A stretch of DNA of 64,000 nucleotides, from NCBI RefSeq assembly GCF_000222605.1, contig NZ_AFWF01000007.1:1-64000 (forward strand). The letters run 5' to 3'. The notes beneath the pieces were generated by a model. It worked only from the letters and a program-made list of their open reading frames with translations. It ran no database searches and had not been told where the DNA came from. The translations under genes were made by a program, and so were the position numbers. Below, one piece after another: positions 26,973 to 39,547 of this stretch (positions within the stretch are counted from its first letter, which is position 1; each line of letters opens with the position of its first letter). This stretch comes from Vibrio ichthyoenteri ATCC 700023. GTDB lineage: Bacteria; Pseudomonadota; Gammaproteobacteria; Enterobacterales; Vibrionaceae.

Positions 26973-28463
26973 ATGTCTTTAAGTCTCACATTGCAGCAGT
27001 TGGTCGCACCTTGGCTACCACTGGCTGACTTTGCCGCTAGTATTGCAATCAAGCAACTTGAGCTTGATAGTCGCAAAGTTGTTCAAGGAACGACGTTTGT
27101 TGCCATTAAAGGCCATGCCGTTGATGGTCGCCAATTTATCGATGCGGCATTAAATAATGGCGCAACCTCCGTCATTGCTGAAGCTTGCCATGAAAAACCT
27201 CACGGTTTGATTGAGAGGCAAGGCAAGGTCGCGATTGTCTATATTGCTGATCTTAGTTCGCATCTTTCTTTGTTAGCTGGCCGTTTGTATGCACATCACG
27301 ACAATCAGTTAATTGCAGTGACAGGCACCAATGGGAAAACCACTATCACTCAGTTGATCGCGCAATGGTTAGAGTTGGTTGAGCAACGTGCCGCGGTAAT
27401 GGGGACAACCGGAAACGGTTTTCTTGATAATCTACAACCCGCAGCCAATACCACGGGTAATGCAGTGGAAGTGCAACGCACTATTGCAGAGCTTGCTCAA
27501 CTTGGTGCCAATTACACTGCACTTGAAGTCTCTTCTCACGGCTTAGTACAAGGACGAGTGAAGGCGCTCTCTTTTGTTGCCGGCGTGTTTACCAATTTAA
27601 GTCGTGATCACCTTGATTACCACGGTACGATGGAAGAGTACGCAGAAGCTAAATTTGCGCTCTTCAGCCAGCACCAATGCCAGCATGCAATTATTAATGC
27701 AGATGATGAAGTAGGGAAGCGTTGGGTTGCTAGACTTGATAACGCGATCGCGGTTTCTCTATTACCTCAAGTTGCGGTAGATGGGGCGCCAATGGTGTGG
27801 GCGAATCAAGTTTGCTATTCAGAGCAAGGTATTGATATTGAATTTGATGGGCATTTTGGTGCCGGCCACATTTCAGCACCATTAATTGGTGAGTTCAATG
27901 CGTCAAATGTGATGTTAGCAATGACGACCTTGTTGGCATTGGGTATTGATAAGCAAGCGCTAATCAACACTGCGGAAAAACTTGAGCCAGTGCTTGGCCG
28001 CATGGAGTTGTTTGCAACTCAAGGTAAAGCAAAAGTGGTGGTTGATTATGCTCATACTCCCGACGCCTTAGAAAAAGCTTTGTTAGCGTTACGTGTGCAT
28101 TGCGAAGGTCAACTTTGGGCTATCTTTGGTTGCGGCGGTGATCGTGACAAAGGTAAGCGACCAATGATGGCCGAAATTGGTGAGCGTTTGGCCGATAGAG
28201 TTATTTTGTCTGACGACAACCCACGCAGTGAAAATCCCGCCGAAATTGTACAAGATATGCTGGCGGGGATGAATAAACCTCAGCAGGCGATTGTTGAGCA
28301 TCAGCGTTTTACCGCTCTGCAACGCGCGCTTAATGAAGCGGGTGAGCAAGACATTATTTTGCTTGCTGGCAAAGGCCATGAAGATTACCAAGTCTTGGCA
28401 GACCAAACGGTGCACTACTCTGACCGTGAATCGGCTCAGCAGTTGTTAGGGTTACTATCATGA
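26973..28463 (+). CDS. murE: UDP-MurNAc-tripeptide synthetase MurE (meso-DAP-adding)
   Basis: MurE adds the third amino acid of the stem peptide. The 496-residue protein has the ATP-binding [11 protein letters not shown] and the motif DDNPRSENP, whose DNPR signature marks enzymes that use meso-diaminopimelate. The length is normal. Its last 4 bases overlap murF. dapB, which makes the DAP precursor, lies about 16 kb downstream. Confidence 0.97.
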   Translation: MSLSLTLQQLVAPWLPLADFAASIAIKQLELDSRKVVQGTTFVAIKGHAVDGRQFIDAALNNGATSVIAEACHEKPHGLIERQGKVAIVYIADLSSHLSLLAGRLYAHHDNQLIAVTGTNGKTTITQLIAQWLELVEQRAAVMGTTGNGFLDNLQPAANTTGNAVEVQRTIAELAQLGANYTALEVSSHGLVQGRVKALSFVAGVFTNLSRDHLDYHGTMEEYAEAKFALFSQHQCQHAIINADDEVGKRWVARLDNAIAVSLLPQVAVDGAPMVWANQVCYSEQGIDIEFDGHFGAGHISAPLIGEFNASNVMLAMTTLLALGIDKQALINTAEKLEPVLGRMELFATQGKAKVVVDYAHTPDALEKALLALRVHCEGQLWAIFGCGGDRDKGKRPMMAEIGERLADRVILSDDNPRSENPAEIVQDMLAGMNKPQQAIVEHQRFTALQRALNEAGEQDIILLAGKGHEDYQVLADQTVHYSDRESAQQLLGLLS

Positions 28464-29818
28464 TAAGTTTGAGTCTAAGCCAGATTAGCAAGGTACTAAA
28501 CGGCGAGATAATAGGTGATGATTGTACCATCACGCTCGTCTCTACTGACACTCGTCAATTACAAATAGGGGCATTGTTTGTCGCTTTAATTGGTGAGCGT
28601 TTCGACGCGCATGATTTTGCTCAGCAAGCGCTTGAGGCGGGAGCTTCAGCCTTATTAGTCTCGCGTCCTCTTGATCTAGCAATACCTCAGTTGATCGTGA
28701 ACGATACTAAGCTAGCCTTAGGCCAGTTGGGGGCTTATGTTCATCAATTGTGTGCGACACCGACCGTGGCGATTACGGGCAGCTGTGGCAAAACCACAGT
28801 GAAAGAGATGGTCGCCAGTATTATGGCGCAAAAGGGCCAGGTGCTATTTACCGCCGGTAACTTCAACAACGATATCGGTGTGCCATTGACCTTGTTGCGT
28901 TCGACCCCAGAAGATGATTTTGCGGTGATTGAACTAGGTGCTAATCACATCGGTGAAATTGCTTACACTTCGCAATTAGTGCAACCAGATGTCGCGTTGG
29001 TAAATAATGTCGCCGCGGCGCATTTAGAGGGTTTTGGCTCGATTGATGGTGTCAAACAGGCCAAAGGCGAGATCTACCAAGGCTTGAAGTCAGGTGGGGT
29101 GGCGATTGTAAACTTGGAGAGTCATGGCGATCACTTCTGGCAACAAGCGTTGGCGGATAAACAAGTGAAAACCATTTCTGTTGCGAACCCTAGTGCGGAC
29201 TACTATGCCGACAATATTGCTTTAAATGCGATGGGTGAAGCGAGCTTCTTACTGCATTGTTCACTAGGTAGCCAAGCGATTCAGTTAGGTATTATTGGTC
29301 AACATAACGTTTCTAACGCTTTGGCTGCGACGGCTCTTGCGATTGAGCTTGGAGCTGATTTAGCCGCAATTTCATCAGGTTTATCTCAGCTTGCTAAAGT
29401 TAAAGGGCGAGTGGAGTTGGTTGAACTGAGCAATGGTATTCGCTTGATTGATGACAGCTATAATGCCAGCGTGCCAGCAATGAAAGCGGCCGCCGATCTT
29501 TTAGCTGGATTTAGCGGCACTCGCTGGCTTATTTTGGGCAATATGGCAGAGTTAGGCGATGAAAGTCTTGCACTTCACCGACAAGTCGGGGAACATGCAG
29601 CCCCGTTTAATTTTGAACAGGTACTGACTTTTGGCGCTGATACACGAGCGATCAGTGACGTCTGCCATGGTCAACATTTTGCATCACACGACAGCATGAT
29701 TGAGTTTATAAAACAGCAGTTGCCGCATCATACTGGTCCCCACACATTACTTGTTAAAGGCGCAAACAGCGCTGGAATGAGTAAGGTTGCAACTGCGTTG
29801 AAGGAGATTTATTCATGA
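28460..29818 (+). CDS. murF: UDP-MurNAc-pentapeptide synthetase MurF
   Basis: MurF joins D-Ala-D-Ala to the UDP-MurNAc-tripeptide. The 452-residue protein shows the Mur-ligase ATP site [25 protein letters not shown], the [10 protein letters not shown] motif and the C-terminal [14 protein letters not shown]. It overlaps murE and mraY by 4 bases each, so the three are translationally coupled. Confidence 0.97.
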   Translation: MISLSLSQISKVLNGEIIGDDCTITLVSTDTRQLQIGALFVALIGERFDAHDFAQQALEAGASALLVSRPLDLAIPQLIVNDTKLALGQLGAYVHQLCATPTVAITGSCGKTTVKEMVASIMAQKGQVLFTAGNFNNDIGVPLTLLRSTPEDDFAVIELGANHIGEIAYTSQLVQPDVALVNNVAAAHLEGFGSIDGVKQAKGEIYQGLKSGGVAIVNLESHGDHFWQQALADKQVKTISVANPSADYYADNIALNAMGEASFLLHCSLGSQAIQLGIIGQHNVSNALAATALAIELGADLAAISSGLSQLAKVKGRVELVELSNGIRLIDDSYNASVPAMKAAADLLAGFSGTRWLILGNMAELGDESLALHRQVGEHAAPFNFEQVLTFGADTRAISDVCHGQHFASHDSMIEFIKQQLPHHTGPHTLLVKGANSAGMSKVATALKEIYS

Positions 29819-30897
29819 TTATTTGGCTTGCAGAGCTGCTACAGCCATATTTCTCATTCTTCCGTCTATTTGAATACCTGTCATTTCGCGCCATTTTGAG
29901 CGTGTTAACGGCTTTAGGTCTTTCATTGTGGATGGGGCCACGCTTGATCCGTCGTTTGCAAATGTTGCAGATTGGCCAAGTCGTGCGTAATGAAGGTCCT
30001 GAATCTCACTTTAGTAAACGTGGTACGCCAACCATGGGCGGTCTAATGATCCTTGCTGCGATCATTATTACGGTCTTGTTGTGGTCAGATCTCAGTAACC
30101 CATATGTTTGGGCGGTTATTTTTGTGCTCGGTGGTTACGGCGCTGTCGGCTTTGTCGATGATTATCGCAAAGTGGTACGTAAAAACACTGATGGCCTGAT
30201 TGCTCGCTGGAAGTATTTTTGGCAGTCAGCGATAGCCTTAGTGGTTGCCTTTGCACTTTATGCACACGGCAAAGACACTGCGGCGACTCAATTGGTGGTT
30301 CCTTTCTTTAAAGACATCATGCCGCAATTGGGCTTGATGTACATTGTGTTGACCTATTTTGTTATTGTGGGTACCAGCAATGCGGTGAACTTAACCGACG
30401 GTTTAGATGGTTTGGCTATCATGCCAACCGTGCTGGTGGCGGCAGGTTTTGCAGCAATTGCATGGGCAACGGGTAATGTGCAGTTCTCTGAATATTTACA
30501 CATTCCGCACGTGCCTTACGCTTCAGAGCTCGTTGTAGTGTGTACCGCGATTGTCGGGGCTGGCTTAGGCTTCTTGTGGTTTAACACTTACCCAGCTCAA
30601 GTCTTCATGGGCGATGTAGGTTCATTAGCTCTAGGTGGCGCGCTGGGTACAATTGCCGTTCTGGTTCGTCAAGAATTTGTGTTGGTGATCATGGGTGGTG
30701 TGTTCGTTATGGAAACACTCTCGGTTATCTTGCAAGTGGGGTCTTACAAACTGCGTGGTCAACGCATCTTCCGTATGGCACCGATTCACCATCACTATGA
30801 GCTAAAAGGCTGGCCAGAGCCTCGCGTTATTGTACGTTTCTGGATTATTTCAATTGTTTTGGTTCTTATCGGTCTAGCGACTCTGAAAGTACGTTAA
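29815..30897 (+). CDS. mraY: Phospho-MurNAc-pentapeptide translocase MraY
   Basis: MraY transfers phospho-MurNAc-pentapeptide to undecaprenyl phosphate to make lipid I at the inner membrane. The 360-residue polytopic protein includes the catalytic Asp pair in [22 protein letters not shown] and the C-terminal [20 protein letters not shown]. The length is the same as in E. coli. Confidence 0.98.
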   Translation: MIIWLAELLQPYFSFFRLFEYLSFRAILSVLTALGLSLWMGPRLIRRLQMLQIGQVVRNEGPESHFSKRGTPTMGGLMILAAIIITVLLWSDLSNPYVWAVIFVLGGYGAVGFVDDYRKVVRKNTDGLIARWKYFWQSAIALVVAFALYAHGKDTAATQLVVPFFKDIMPQLGLMYIVLTYFVIVGTSNAVNLTDGLDGLAIMPTVLVAAGFAAIAWATGNVQFSEYLHIPHVPYASELVVVCTAIVGAGLGFLWFNTYPAQVFMGDVGSLALGGALGTIAVLVRQEFVLVIMGGVFVMETLSVILQVGSYKLRGQRIFRMAPIHHHYELKGWPEPRVIVRFWIISIVLVLIGLATLKVR

Positions 30898-30909
30898 GGA
30901 AAACACAGC

Positions 30910-32232
30910 ATGACCATGCAGCATTGGCAAGGTATCGAAAAAGTTGTGGTTGTAGGGCTCGGTATTACCGGGCTCTCTGTCGTTAAGCATCTTAAGCGTT
31001 TACCGCTTGAACTGCAGGTGAAGGTGATTGATACCCGTGTGACGCCACCCGGTCAAGAATCACTGCCTGAAGATGTTGAGCTGCATACCGGAGGTTGGCG
31101 CACCGATTGGCTATTAGAGGCCGATTTAGTGGTGACTAATCCGGGGATTGCGTTAGCGACTCCTGAGATCCAACAAATTATTGCCGCTGGTATCCCGGTT
31201 GTCGGTGATATCGAGCTATTTGCATGGCACGTCGATAAGCCTGTGATTGCCATTACCGGTTCTAACGGTAAGAGTACGGTAACGGATATGACTGGCGTGG
31301 TGGCGAAAGCGGCAGGCTGGAATGTGGGTGTTGGTGGCAATATTGGTGTACCGGCGCTTGATCTGTTTGAACAACCGGCCGATCTCTATGTGCTTGAGTT
31401 ATCGAGTTTCCAACTCGAAACGACTTCAAGCTTACCTCTGGTGGCTGCCGCCTTTTTGAATCTTTCTGAAGATCATATGGATCGCTACCAAGGTATGGCC
31501 GATTACCGTCAAGCCAAACTGCGTATTTTTGATCATGCCAAGGTGTGCGTGGTTAATGCTGATGATAAGCAAACCTATCCTGACACTGATAAAAACTTGG
31601 TTGAATTTTCGTTGGAACAGCCAAGTAGCGCGAGCGTAATTGAGCAAGATGGCGTTGAGTTCTTAGCCTATAACGGAGAGGCAATTCTCGCCGTTGATGA
31701 ACTCAGTCTGGTTGGTCGTCATAACGTGGCGAACAGTCTAGTAGTGATTGCGCTGCTTAATGCCGCAGGTGTAGATGTTAGTGCAGGTCTTGAGGCCATG
31801 AAGTCTTACAACGGCCTGACACACCGATGCCAGGTTGTTGCCGATAATCGTGGTATTAAGTGGGTCAATGATTCTAAGGCAACCAATGTTGCAAGCACAC
31901 TGGCGGCACTGTCTGGTTTGAATTTATCAGGCAAACTGTTTTTGCTGGTTGGTGGTAATGGTAAAGGGGCTGATTTTAGTGATTTAGCACCAGTGCTGGC
32001 GCCTTTGAATGTACAACTGTGCTGCTTTGGAGCCGATGGCGATCAATTTATGCCTTTGCATGCATCAGCGCAGCGTTTTTACACCATGCAAGACATTGTT
32101 GAGTGGGCTGCGCCACAACTGCAAAGTGGCGATATGGTCATGTTGTCCCCTGCGTGCGCAAGCTTTGATCAATTTAGTAATTTTATGGCGCGTGGTGATG
32201 CTTTTGCTCATTTAGCACAGCAGTATGCTTAG
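30910..32232 (+). CDS. murD: UDP-MurNAc-L-alanine:D-glutamate ligase MurD
   Basis: MurD adds D-glutamate to UDP-MurNAc-L-Ala. The 440-residue protein has an N-terminal nucleotide-sugar fold ([16 protein letters not shown]), the ATP site [11 protein letters not shown], and the C-terminal motif [15 protein letters not shown]. It lies between mraY and ftsW as in E. coli. Confidence 0.97.
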   Translation: MTMQHWQGIEKVVVVGLGITGLSVVKHLKRLPLELQVKVIDTRVTPPGQESLPEDVELHTGGWRTDWLLEADLVVTNPGIALATPEIQQIIAAGIPVVGDIELFAWHVDKPVIAITGSNGKSTVTDMTGVVAKAAGWNVGVGGNIGVPALDLFEQPADLYVLELSSFQLETTSSLPLVAAAFLNLSEDHMDRYQGMADYRQAKLRIFDHAKVCVVNADDKQTYPDTDKNLVEFSLEQPSSASVIEQDGVEFLAYNGEAILAVDELSLVGRHNVANSLVVIALLNAAGVDVSAGLEAMKSYNGLTHRCQVVADNRGIKWVNDSKATNVASTLAALSGLNLSGKLFLLVGGNGKGADFSDLAPVLAPLNVQLCCFGADGDQFMPLHASAQRFYTMQDIVEWAAPQLQSGDMVMLSPACASFDQFSNFMARGDAFAHLAQQYA

Positions 32233-32270
32233 ATGCCCGTTGTTTTAATTGAAATGAGATAAACGAGAAG

Positions 32271-33461
32271 ATGCCGTTGCGAAAGACGTTCGCTAATGTA
32301 AAACAGTGGTTTACTCACTCAGCACCCGATGCGCTTTTTGATCGCCAATTGGTGTGGATTTCGCTCGGCTTGATGTTGACCGGGTTAGTGATGGTAACAT
32401 CGGCGTCTTTTCCTATCAGTACCCGCTTAACAGGTCAGCCCTTCCACTTTATGTTTCGCCATGCGATCTTTTTATTCTTGGCGTTATCAACCGCAGCGGT
32501 GATTGTACAAGTGCCGATGAAGCGCTGGTTGCAATACAGTTCACTGCTATTGGGTTTGTCTATTTTCCTTTTGATTGTGGTGTTGATTGGCGGTAAGTCG
32601 GTCAACGGTGCCTCTCGTTGGATTCCGCTCGGCCTATTTAACCTGCAACCTGCCGAAGTGGCAAAGTTGTCTCTGTTTATCTTTATGGCCGGTTATCTGG
32701 TTCGTAAACAAGATGAAGTGCGAGCAACATTCGTCGGTGGCTTTATTAAGCCCATTGTCGTCTTTGGTACGCTAGCCGGATTATTGCTGTTCCAACCAGA
32801 CCTTGGTACGGTGATCGTCATGTTGGTCACCTTATTTGGCATGCTGTTTATTGCCGGAGCGAAACTCACCCAGTTTTTGGCGCTCGTAGTTGTAGGTATT
32901 GCAGCGATTATCGGCTTGATTTTAGCCGAGCCTTACCGAATGAAACGCGTCACTTCATTCCTTGACCCGTGGGAAAATCCATTTGGTAGTGGTTACCAGT
33001 TAACTCAATCACTAATGGCTTTTGGCCGTGGAGAGTGGTTTGGTCAAGGTCTTGGAAATTCAATTCAAAAATTAGCCTATTTACCAGAGGCACACACCGA
33101 CTTTGTTTTTGCTGTATTAGCCGAAGAATTGGGTTTTGTCGGCGTTGTATTGGTTTTGATGCTGATCTTCAGTTTGGTGCTAAAAGCGATATTTATAGGT
33201 CGTCGTGCTTTCGAAAGTGATGATTTTTTTGGCGGCTATCTCGCTTTTGGTATTGGTATTTGGTTTGCATTTCAAACCTTGGTAAATGTGGGGGCTGCGG
33301 CCGGGATTGTTCCAACCAAGGGCTTGACCTTGCCGCTGATCAGTTATGGTGGTTCGAGTTTGATTGTGATGGCGGTAGCCGTTTCAATTTTGCTGCGTAT
33401 CGACCACGAATGCCGCTTCAAAGCGCAGCAACAAACGACACAGAATACAGAAGATGAATAA
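32271..33461 (+). CDS. ftsW: Septal peptidoglycan glycosyltransferase FtsW
   Basis: FtsW is a SEDS-family membrane protein that polymerises lipid II at the septum together with FtsI. The 396-residue chain has about ten membrane spans and the SEDS landmarks [50 protein letters not shown] and [10 protein letters not shown]. It overlaps murG by 8 bases. Confidence 0.97.
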   Translation: MPLRKTFANVKQWFTHSAPDALFDRQLVWISLGLMLTGLVMVTSASFPISTRLTGQPFHFMFRHAIFLFLALSTAAVIVQVPMKRWLQYSSLLLGLSIFLLIVVLIGGKSVNGASRWIPLGLFNLQPAEVAKLSLFIFMAGYLVRKQDEVRATFVGGFIKPIVVFGTLAGLLLFQPDLGTVIVMLVTLFGMLFIAGAKLTQFLALVVVGIAAIIGLILAEPYRMKRVTSFLDPWENPFGSGYQLTQSLMAFGRGEWFGQGLGNSIQKLAYLPEAHTDFVFAVLAEELGFVGVVLVLMLIFSLVLKAIFIGRRAFESDDFFGGYLAFGIGIWFAFQTLVNVGAAAGIVPTKGLTLPLISYGGSSLIVMAVAVSILLRIDHECRFKAQQQTTQNTEDE

Positions 33462-34515
33462 AAATAAACGTTTAATGGTGATGGCTGGTGGTACTGGCGG
33501 TCACGTTTTTCCAGGTTTAGCGGTGGCAAAAAAATTGCAGCAACAAGGCTGGGAAATTCGCTGGCTTGGCACCGCGGATCGTATGGAAGCTGAATTGGTG
33601 CCAAAACATGGCATTGAGATTGATTTTATAAAAGTGAAAGGCTTACGCGGTCAAGGCGTGGCGCGATTAATCAAAGCGCCGTTCCAAATTATCAATGCCA
33701 TTATCCAAGCCAGAGCGCATATGAAAGCATGGCAACCAGATGCGGTGCTTGGAATGGGCGGTTATGTCAGTGGCCCTGGCGGTATCGCCGCGTGGTTACT
33801 TGGTATCCCGGTTGTTCTGCATGAGCAAAATGCGGTGGCGGGTTTAACCAACCAATGGCTATCCAAGATCGCTAAAAAAGTATTTCAAGCGTTTCCGGGC
33901 GCTTTTCCTACGGCGCAAGTTGTGGGTAACCCAGTACGTGAAGATGTGGTGGCGTTAGCCGATCCACAACAACGCTTTACTAACCGTACAGGGCCGATCC
34001 GAATTTTAGTCATGGGTGGCAGTCAAGGTGCGCGCATTTTGAATCAAACTATGCCTAAAGTGATGGCGGCATTGGGTGAAGGCTATCAAGTTGTCCATCA
34101 GGCGGGTAAGAATAGCCAACAAGAAGTCAGCGCCGCTTATCAAGCTGAGCAGGTGACACAGGCCGAAACGGTCGAGTTTATCGATGATGTCGCGGCAGCC
34201 TATGCGCAAGCTGACTTATTAGTTTGCCGTTCAGGTGCGTTGACCGTATCAGAAGTATCGGCAGCAGGTGTCGGTGCTATTTTCATTCCGTTTATGCACA
34301 AAGATCGCCAGCAGGCACTCAACGCCGATCATTTGGTCGCGTGTGGCGCCGCCAAAATGATTGAACAGCCTGATCTAACAGTAGATAAGTTAGTCGACGA
34401 AATTCGCTCTCTCGATCGTAGCCAATTACAAACAATGGCTGTTAAGGCCAGAAGTGCAGCTCAATTAGACGCTGACAATGTTGTGGCGCAAGCGATTATC
34501 GACCTGACCAAATAA
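33454..34515 (+). CDS. murG: Lipid II synthase MurG
   Basis: MurG adds GlcNAc to lipid I on the inner face of the membrane. The 353-residue GT-B protein has the glycine-rich loops [16 protein letters not shown] and [12 protein letters not shown], the motif [23 protein letters not shown], and the donor site [15 protein letters not shown]. It starts inside the end of ftsW. Confidence 0.98.
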   Translation: MNKNKRLMVMAGGTGGHVFPGLAVAKKLQQQGWEIRWLGTADRMEAELVPKHGIEIDFIKVKGLRGQGVARLIKAPFQIINAIIQARAHMKAWQPDAVLGMGGYVSGPGGIAAWLLGIPVVLHEQNAVAGLTNQWLSKIAKKVFQAFPGAFPTAQVVGNPVREDVVALADPQQRFTNRTGPIRILVMGGSQGARILNQTMPKVMAALGEGYQVVHQAGKNSQQEVSAAYQAEQVTQAETVEFIDDVAAAYAQADLLVCRSGALTVSEVSAAGVGAIFIPFMHKDRQQALNADHLVACGAAKMIEQPDLTVDKLVDEIRSLDRSQLQTMAVKARSAAQLDADNVVAQAIIDLTK

Positions 34516-34526
34516 CGAGAAAAACA

Positions 34527-35987
34527 ATGACGATTAAACATACACAAGATTTGGCTCAGATTAGAGCAATGGTGCCAGAGATGCGCCGCGTAAAGTCGAT
34601 TCACTTTATTGGTATTGGTGGCGCAGGCATGAGCGGCATCGCAGAAGTGCTGCTTAACGAAGGCTATCAAATTACCGGTTCAGATATCGCTGAAAACCCA
34701 GTGACACAGCGATTAACGCAAAAAGGGGCGACCGTTTATATCGGCCATCAGGCAGAAAACGTCGCTCACGCGAGTGTGGTGGTTGTCTCTACTGCGATTA
34801 ATGAACAGAACCCAGAAATTAAAGCTGCGCGTGAAGCGCGTATTCCTGTGGTTCGTCGCGCAGAAATGTTAGCAGAACTGATGCGCTTCCGTCATGGTAT
34901 TGCTGTGGCAGGCACGCATGGCAAAACCACCACGACCGCATTGGTCACCCAGATTTATTCAGAAGCGGGTCTTGATCCAACGTTTGTTAACGGTGGTTTA
35001 GTTAAAAGCGCAGGTACCAATGCTCGTCTAGGTTCAAGCCGCATCTTGATTGCAGAAGCGGACGAGAGTGACGCGTCATTCTTGCACTTGCAACCAATGG
35101 TGAGCATCGTGACTAACATCGAAGCGGATCATATGGATACCTACGGTGGTGATTTTGAAACGCTGAAGCAGACTTTTATCGATTTCCTGCACAACCTACC
35201 GTTCTATGGCCAGGCAATTGTTTGTATTGACGATCCTGTGGTTCGTGAATTGATTCCGCGTATCAGCCGTCAAGTGATCACTTACGGTTTCTCAGCCGAT
35301 GCCGATGTGCGTATTGAGAACTACCGTCAAAATGGCCAACAAGGCAAATTTACCGTGGTGCGCCAAGGCCGAGCAAATCTCGATATTACGCTGAATATTC
35401 CAGGTCGCCACAATGCACTTAATGCTTCGGCTGCGATTGCTGTGGCCACCGAAGATGATATTGGTGATGAGGCAATCCTAAATGCCATGCTAGGGACGCA
35501 AGGAACAGGTCGACGCTTTGATCACCTAGGTGAATTTGAAACTGGTAATGGTATTGCCATGTTGGTCGATGATTATGGCCACCATCCAACAGAAGTAGAT
35601 GTAACGATTCAAGCGGCACGCAGTGGCTGGGAAGATAAGCGTTTGGTGATGATCTTCCAACCGCACCGTTACAGCCGCACTCGTGACTTGTATGATGACT
35701 TTGCTAATGTGCTGGAACAAGTCGATGTATTGATCATGCTGGATGTTTATGCCGCGGGCGAAAAAGCCATTGCAGGCGCTGACGGTCGATCGCTTTGTCG
35801 TACTATTCGTAGCCGCGGTAAGATCGATCCTATCTTTGTTCCTGAAACAGAAGCATTACCTGCTATTTTGGCGAATGTTTTACAAGATGGTGACTTAGTG
35901 CTAACTCAAGGTGCGGGCGATGTGGGCAAAGTGGCAAAACAGCTAGCCTCATTGGAGTTAAACATAGATCAAATGCTGGCAATCTAA
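34527..35987 (+). CDS. murC: UDP-MurNAc:L-alanine ligase MurC
   Basis: MurC adds the first stem amino acid, L-alanine. The 486-residue protein has the N-terminal [18 protein letters not shown] fold, the ATP site [20 protein letters not shown] and the C-terminal motif [16 protein letters not shown]. In E. coli ddlB follows murC; here no ddl gene is present between murC and ftsQ. Confidence 0.97.
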   Translation: MTIKHTQDLAQIRAMVPEMRRVKSIHFIGIGGAGMSGIAEVLLNEGYQITGSDIAENPVTQRLTQKGATVYIGHQAENVAHASVVVVSTAINEQNPEIKAAREARIPVVRRAEMLAELMRFRHGIAVAGTHGKTTTTALVTQIYSEAGLDPTFVNGGLVKSAGTNARLGSSRILIAEADESDASFLHLQPMVSIVTNIEADHMDTYGGDFETLKQTFIDFLHNLPFYGQAIVCIDDPVVRELIPRISRQVITYGFSADADVRIENYRQNGQQGKFTVVRQGRANLDITLNIPGRHNALNASAAIAVATEDDIGDEAILNAMLGTQGTGRRFDHLGEFETGNGIAMLVDDYGHHPTEVDVTIQAARSGWEDKRLVMIFQPHRYSRTRDLYDDFANVLEQVDVLIMLDVYAAGEKAIAGADGRSLCRTIRSRGKIDPIFVPETEALPAILANVLQDGDLVLTQGAGDVGKVAKQLASLELNIDQMLAI

Positions 35988-36049
35988 GCCTTTTTTTGAA
36001 TATTTAGCGCATTTCTCGCGTTAAAGCTATGATTTCTCACTTTCAAGGT

Positions 36050-36077
36050 TTGATACTTTTAATAACCCCAGTATAAT
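36050..36077 (+). promoter_or_regulatory. Promoter upstream of ftsQAZ
   Basis: TTGATA (36050-36055) and TATAAT (36072-36077) are separated by 16 bases in the 170-base gap between murC and ftsQ. This gives ftsQ-ftsA-ftsZ a local sigma-70 type promoter that is independent of the upstream mur genes. Confidence 0.75.
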
Positions 36078-36157
36078 CCGAGGGTTAAAGTAAGTGCTTT
36101 GGCCTATACGAAGAGATAGGAATAACAATTGCGAGCATTAGCTAAGGACAACGGACT

Positions 36158-36940
36158 TTGATTAGGAATATTTTTAACCAAGGACGTCGTTTCATAGATT
36201 TTCCACTGGTAAAAAAACATGCCGTCGGTGCAAGTTTTTTGCTGGTGGTGGTTGTATTGATTGGTTCTCTGCTTTATTCCACTATTTCGTGGATGTGGGA
36301 TGATCAACGCCTTCCGCTATCTAAGCTGGTTCTGCAAGGTGATTTAGAATACGTCACAGCATTGGATGTGCAGCGCGCATTTTCCAAGCTGGATCATGTC
36401 GGTACGTTTATGTCGCAAGATGTGGATGTATTACAAGACTCTATTGAATCACTTCCTTGGGTGGCAAATGCCTCTATTCGTAAACAGTGGCCAGACACAG
36501 TAAAAGTTTTTCTTACCGAGCATCACGCAGAAGCTATCTGGAATGGTAATGCGCTATTAAATGATGCTGGTAAAGTGTTTGACGGTGATATTGGTAAGCT
36601 TCACGGAGAACGCGTTAAGCTGTATGGCCCAGAGGGCACAAGTGAAGACGTGTTGGCGACTTGGCGTAAACTGAGTCAACAATTTGCGCCGTTAAATCTA
36701 ACGATTACCTCGTTGGTTCTTAATGATCGTCGAGCATGGCAAATTATTCTCGATAACGGCATCCGTTTAGAATTAGGCAAAGAATCACTGGACGAACGTA
36801 TAGACCGTTTTATTTCGCTATACCAAAATCTAGGTAGTGATGCTCTGAGAGTCAGCTACATTGATCTTAGGTATGATACGGGAGCCGCAGTAGGTTGGTT
36901 CCCTGAACAAGAGTTAGAACAAGAGAGTACAGATGACTAA
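36158..36940 (+). CDS. ftsQ: Cell division protein FtsQ
   Basis: FtsQ is the bitopic protein that nucleates the FtsQLB complex. The 260-residue protein has a cytoplasmic N-terminus, one membrane span (GASFLLVVVVLIGSLLYS), then the POTRA domain (KLVLQGDLEYVTALDVQRA) and the beta domain with WPDTVKVFLTEHHAEAIWNG. The start is a TTG with AAGGA upstream; no better ATG exists before the membrane span. It overlaps ftsA by 8 bases. Confidence 0.95.
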   Translation: MIRNIFNQGRRFIDFPLVKKHAVGASFLLVVVVLIGSLLYSTISWMWDDQRLPLSKLVLQGDLEYVTALDVQRAFSKLDHVGTFMSQDVDVLQDSIESLPWVANASIRKQWPDTVKVFLTEHHAEAIWNGNALLNDAGKVFDGDIGKLHGERVKLYGPEGTSEDVLATWRKLSQQFAPLNLTITSLVLNDRRAWQIILDNGIRLELGKESLDERIDRFISLYQNLGSDALRVSYIDLRYDTGAAVGWFPEQELEQESTDD

Positions 36941-38195
36941 GACCGCTGATGACAACATTATTGTTGGTCTTGATATAGGCACTGCGACCGTATCGGCTCT
37001 AGTTGGCGAGATTTTACCGGATGGTCAAATCAATATCATTGGCGCAGGCACCAGCCCATCTCGTGGCATGGATAAAGGCGGCGTTAACGATCTTGAGTCA
37101 GTGGTGAAGTCCGTTCAACGTGCAGTTGATCAAGCGGAGCTGATGGCTGAATGCCAAATCCGTAATGTATTCATTTCTATATCAGGTCGCCATATTGCGA
37201 GCCGTATAGAAAAAGGGATGGGAACTATTTCAGATGAAGAGGTCTCACAAGAAGATATGGATCGTGCGATTCATACTGCTAAATCAATAAAAATTGGTGA
37301 TGAACAGCGCATTCTTCATGTTATCCCACAAGAATTTACCATTGATTACCAAGAAGGGATTAAAAACCCACTAGGTTTATCAGGTGTACGTATGGAAGTT
37401 AGCGTGCACTTAATTTCTTGTCACAATGATATGGCAAGAAACATAATTAAAGCTGTTGAGCGTTGTGGTTTGACAGTTGAGCACTTGGTTTATTCAGGCC
37501 TTGCAGCAAGTAACGCTGTGATTACTGAAGATGAACGCGAACTTGGTGTGTGTGTGGTTGATATCGGCGCTGGTACAATGGATGTTTCCATTTGGACCGG
37601 CGGCGCACTGCGTCATACTGAAGTGTTTTCATACGCAGGTAATGCGGTGACCAGTGATATCGCTTTTGCCTTTGGCACTCCTGTGAGTGATGCAGAAGAG
37701 ATAAAAGTAAAATATGGCTGTGCTCTTAGTGAGCTAGTCAGTAAAGACGACACGGTTAACGTTCCAAGTGTCGGTGGGCGACCATCACGAAGTTTACAAC
37801 GACAAACTTTGTCGGAAGTGATTGAGCCGAGATATACTGAACTTATGGGATTGGTTAATCAAACTATCGATACCGTTCAAGATAAGTTGCGCGAAGATGG
37901 CATTAAGCATCATTTAGCAGCCGGTGTGGTGCTAACGGGTGGTGCCGCGCAGATTGAAGGTTTGGTAGAATGTGCGGAGCGCGTGTTCCGCAACCAAGTT
38001 CGAGTCGGCAAACCTATTGAGGTGAGCGGCTTAACAGATTACGTAAAAGAGCCGTATCATTCTACGGCAGTTGGTTTACTTCATTACGCAAGAGACAGTC
38101 AGATTAATGATGACACTGAATACAGCGAACCTAAACGCCAACCAGTGACTTCAATGTTCGATCGCTTACGTAACTGGATACAAAAAGAGTTTTAA
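36933..38195 (+). CDS. ftsA: Cell division protein FtsA
   Basis: FtsA is the actin-like protein that tethers FtsZ to the membrane. The 420-residue protein has the phosphate loops IVGLDIGTATVSALVGE and VVDIGAGTMDVSIW, the SHS2 subdomain, and a C-terminal amphipathic membrane-targeting helix ending FDRLRNWIQKEF. It starts inside the end of ftsQ. Confidence 0.98.
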   Translation: MTKTADDNIIVGLDIGTATVSALVGEILPDGQINIIGAGTSPSRGMDKGGVNDLESVVKSVQRAVDQAELMAECQIRNVFISISGRHIASRIEKGMGTISDEEVSQEDMDRAIHTAKSIKIGDEQRILHVIPQEFTIDYQEGIKNPLGLSGVRMEVSVHLISCHNDMARNIIKAVERCGLTVEHLVYSGLAASNAVITEDERELGVCVVDIGAGTMDVSIWTGGALRHTEVFSYAGNAVTSDIAFAFGTPVSDAEEIKVKYGCALSELVSKDDTVNVPSVGGRPSRSLQRQTLSEVIEPRYTELMGLVNQTIDTVQDKLREDGIKHHLAAGVVLTGGAAQIEGLVECAERVFRNQVRVGKPIEVSGLTDYVKEPYHSTAVGLLHYARDSQINDDTEYSEPKRQPVTSMFDRLRNWIQKEF

Positions 38196-38225
38196 CCTGA
38201 GCAGCAGGAAAAACGGAGATAACAC

Positions 38226-39449
38226 ATGTTTGAACCGATGATGGAAATGTCTGACGATGCGGTAATCAAAGTCGTTGGGGTTGGTGGCGGTGGCGGTAAC
38301 GCCGTTGAGCACATGGTACGTGAATCCATTGAAGGTGTGGAATTCATCAGTATTAATACTGATGCACAAGCACTTCGTAAAACTAGCGTAAACAGCGTCA
38401 TTCAGATTGGCGGTGACATGACGAAAGGTCTTGGCGCTGGAGCGAACCCTCAAGTAGGACGTGACGCTGCTCTCGAAGATCGAGATAGAATTAAAGAAGA
38501 GCTGACCGGTGCCGATATGGTATTTATCGCAGCGGGAATGGGCGGTGGTACCGGTACTGGTGCTGCACCTGTTATTGCTGAGGTTGCTAAAGAGTTAGGT
38601 ATTCTAACGGTTGCTGTAGTCACTAAGCCTTTTAGCTTTGAAGGTAAGAAGCGTTTGGCGTTTGCTGAGCAAGGTATCGAAGAGCTGTCTAAGCACGTCG
38701 ATTCTTTGATCACTATCCCGAACGAAAAACTACTGAAAGTACTAGGTCGCGGAATCACTCTTCTTGAAGCTTTTGCTAGTGCGAACGACGTACTTAAAAA
38801 TGCAGTTCAAGGTATTGCAGAGCTGATTACTCGCCCAGGTATGATCAACGTCGACTTTGCGGACGTTCGTACCGTGATGTCAGAAATGGGTCATGCCATG
38901 ATGGGTAGCGGCGTAGCGAAAGGCGAAGATCGTGCAGAAGAAGCGGCAGAGATGGCTATCTCAAGTCCACTTCTAGAAGATATCGATCTTGCTGGTGCGC
39001 GTGGTGTTCTTGTTAACATTACGGCTGGCCTAGACATGCGTCTAGACGAGTTTGAAACTGTGGGTAACACAGTGAAAGCTTTTGCATCAGATAACGCAAC
39101 AGTTGTTATTGGTACTTCGCTTGACCCAGATATGGCGGATGAAATTCGCGTTACTGTGGTAGCAACGGGTATTGGTAACGAGAAAAAGCCTGATATCACG
39201 TTAGTGGCAGGCGGCAAAGCAAAAGTGGCTCCGGTTGCACAACCTCAGTCACAAGTAGCAACTCAGCAACCAGCAGCGGTAAAAGTAGAAGAGAAACCGG
39301 CACAGACATTGCAGGAAAAACCTCAAGTCGCTTCACAGCCGGCAACTTCTGCGTCAGCAAGTAATGGCTCAGGCCAAAGCACGGCACCAAAAGTAGAAAA
39401 AGATGGTTATCTAGATATTCCAGCGTTTCTACGTCGTCAAGCTGACTAA
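38226..39449 (+). CDS. ftsZ: Cell division protein FtsZ
   Basis: FtsZ is the tubulin-like GTPase that builds the division ring. The 407-residue protein has the tubulin signature [17 protein letters not shown], the T7 loop [11 protein letters not shown], a Gln/Ala-rich disordered linker from about residue 320, and the conserved C-terminal peptide [15 protein letters not shown] that binds FtsA and ZipA. The length is slightly longer than in E. coli because of the linker. Confidence 0.99.
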   Translation: MFEPMMEMSDDAVIKVVGVGGGGGNAVEHMVRESIEGVEFISINTDAQALRKTSVNSVIQIGGDMTKGLGAGANPQVGRDAALEDRDRIKEELTGADMVFIAAGMGGGTGTGAAPVIAEVAKELGILTVAVVTKPFSFEGKKRLAFAEQGIEELSKHVDSLITIPNEKLLKVLGRGITLLEAFASANDVLKNAVQGIAELITRPGMINVDFADVRTVMSEMGHAMMGSGVAKGEDRAEEAAEMAISSPLLEDIDLAGARGVLVNITAGLDMRLDEFETVGNTVKAFASDNATVVIGTSLDPDMADEIRVTVVATGIGNEKKPDITLVAGGKAKVAPVAQPQSQVATQQPAAVKVEEKPAQTLQEKPQVASQPATSASASNGSGQSTAPKVEKDGYLDIPAFLRRQAD

Positions 39450-39461
39450 TCGCGTCAATTT

Positions 39462-39489
39462 TTGACATGGTTCTAAAATGTGTTATGAT
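39462..39489 (+). promoter_or_regulatory. lpxC promoter
   Basis: TTGACA (39462-39467) and TATGAT (39484-39489) are separated by 16 bases, close to consensus, in the gap between ftsZ and lpxC. Confidence 0.8.
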
Positions 39490-39547
39490 TCGCGGCCGAT
39501 GATTTTCATCGTCCGTGATTTGTAGCACTAAACCCTGAGGCAAGCAG

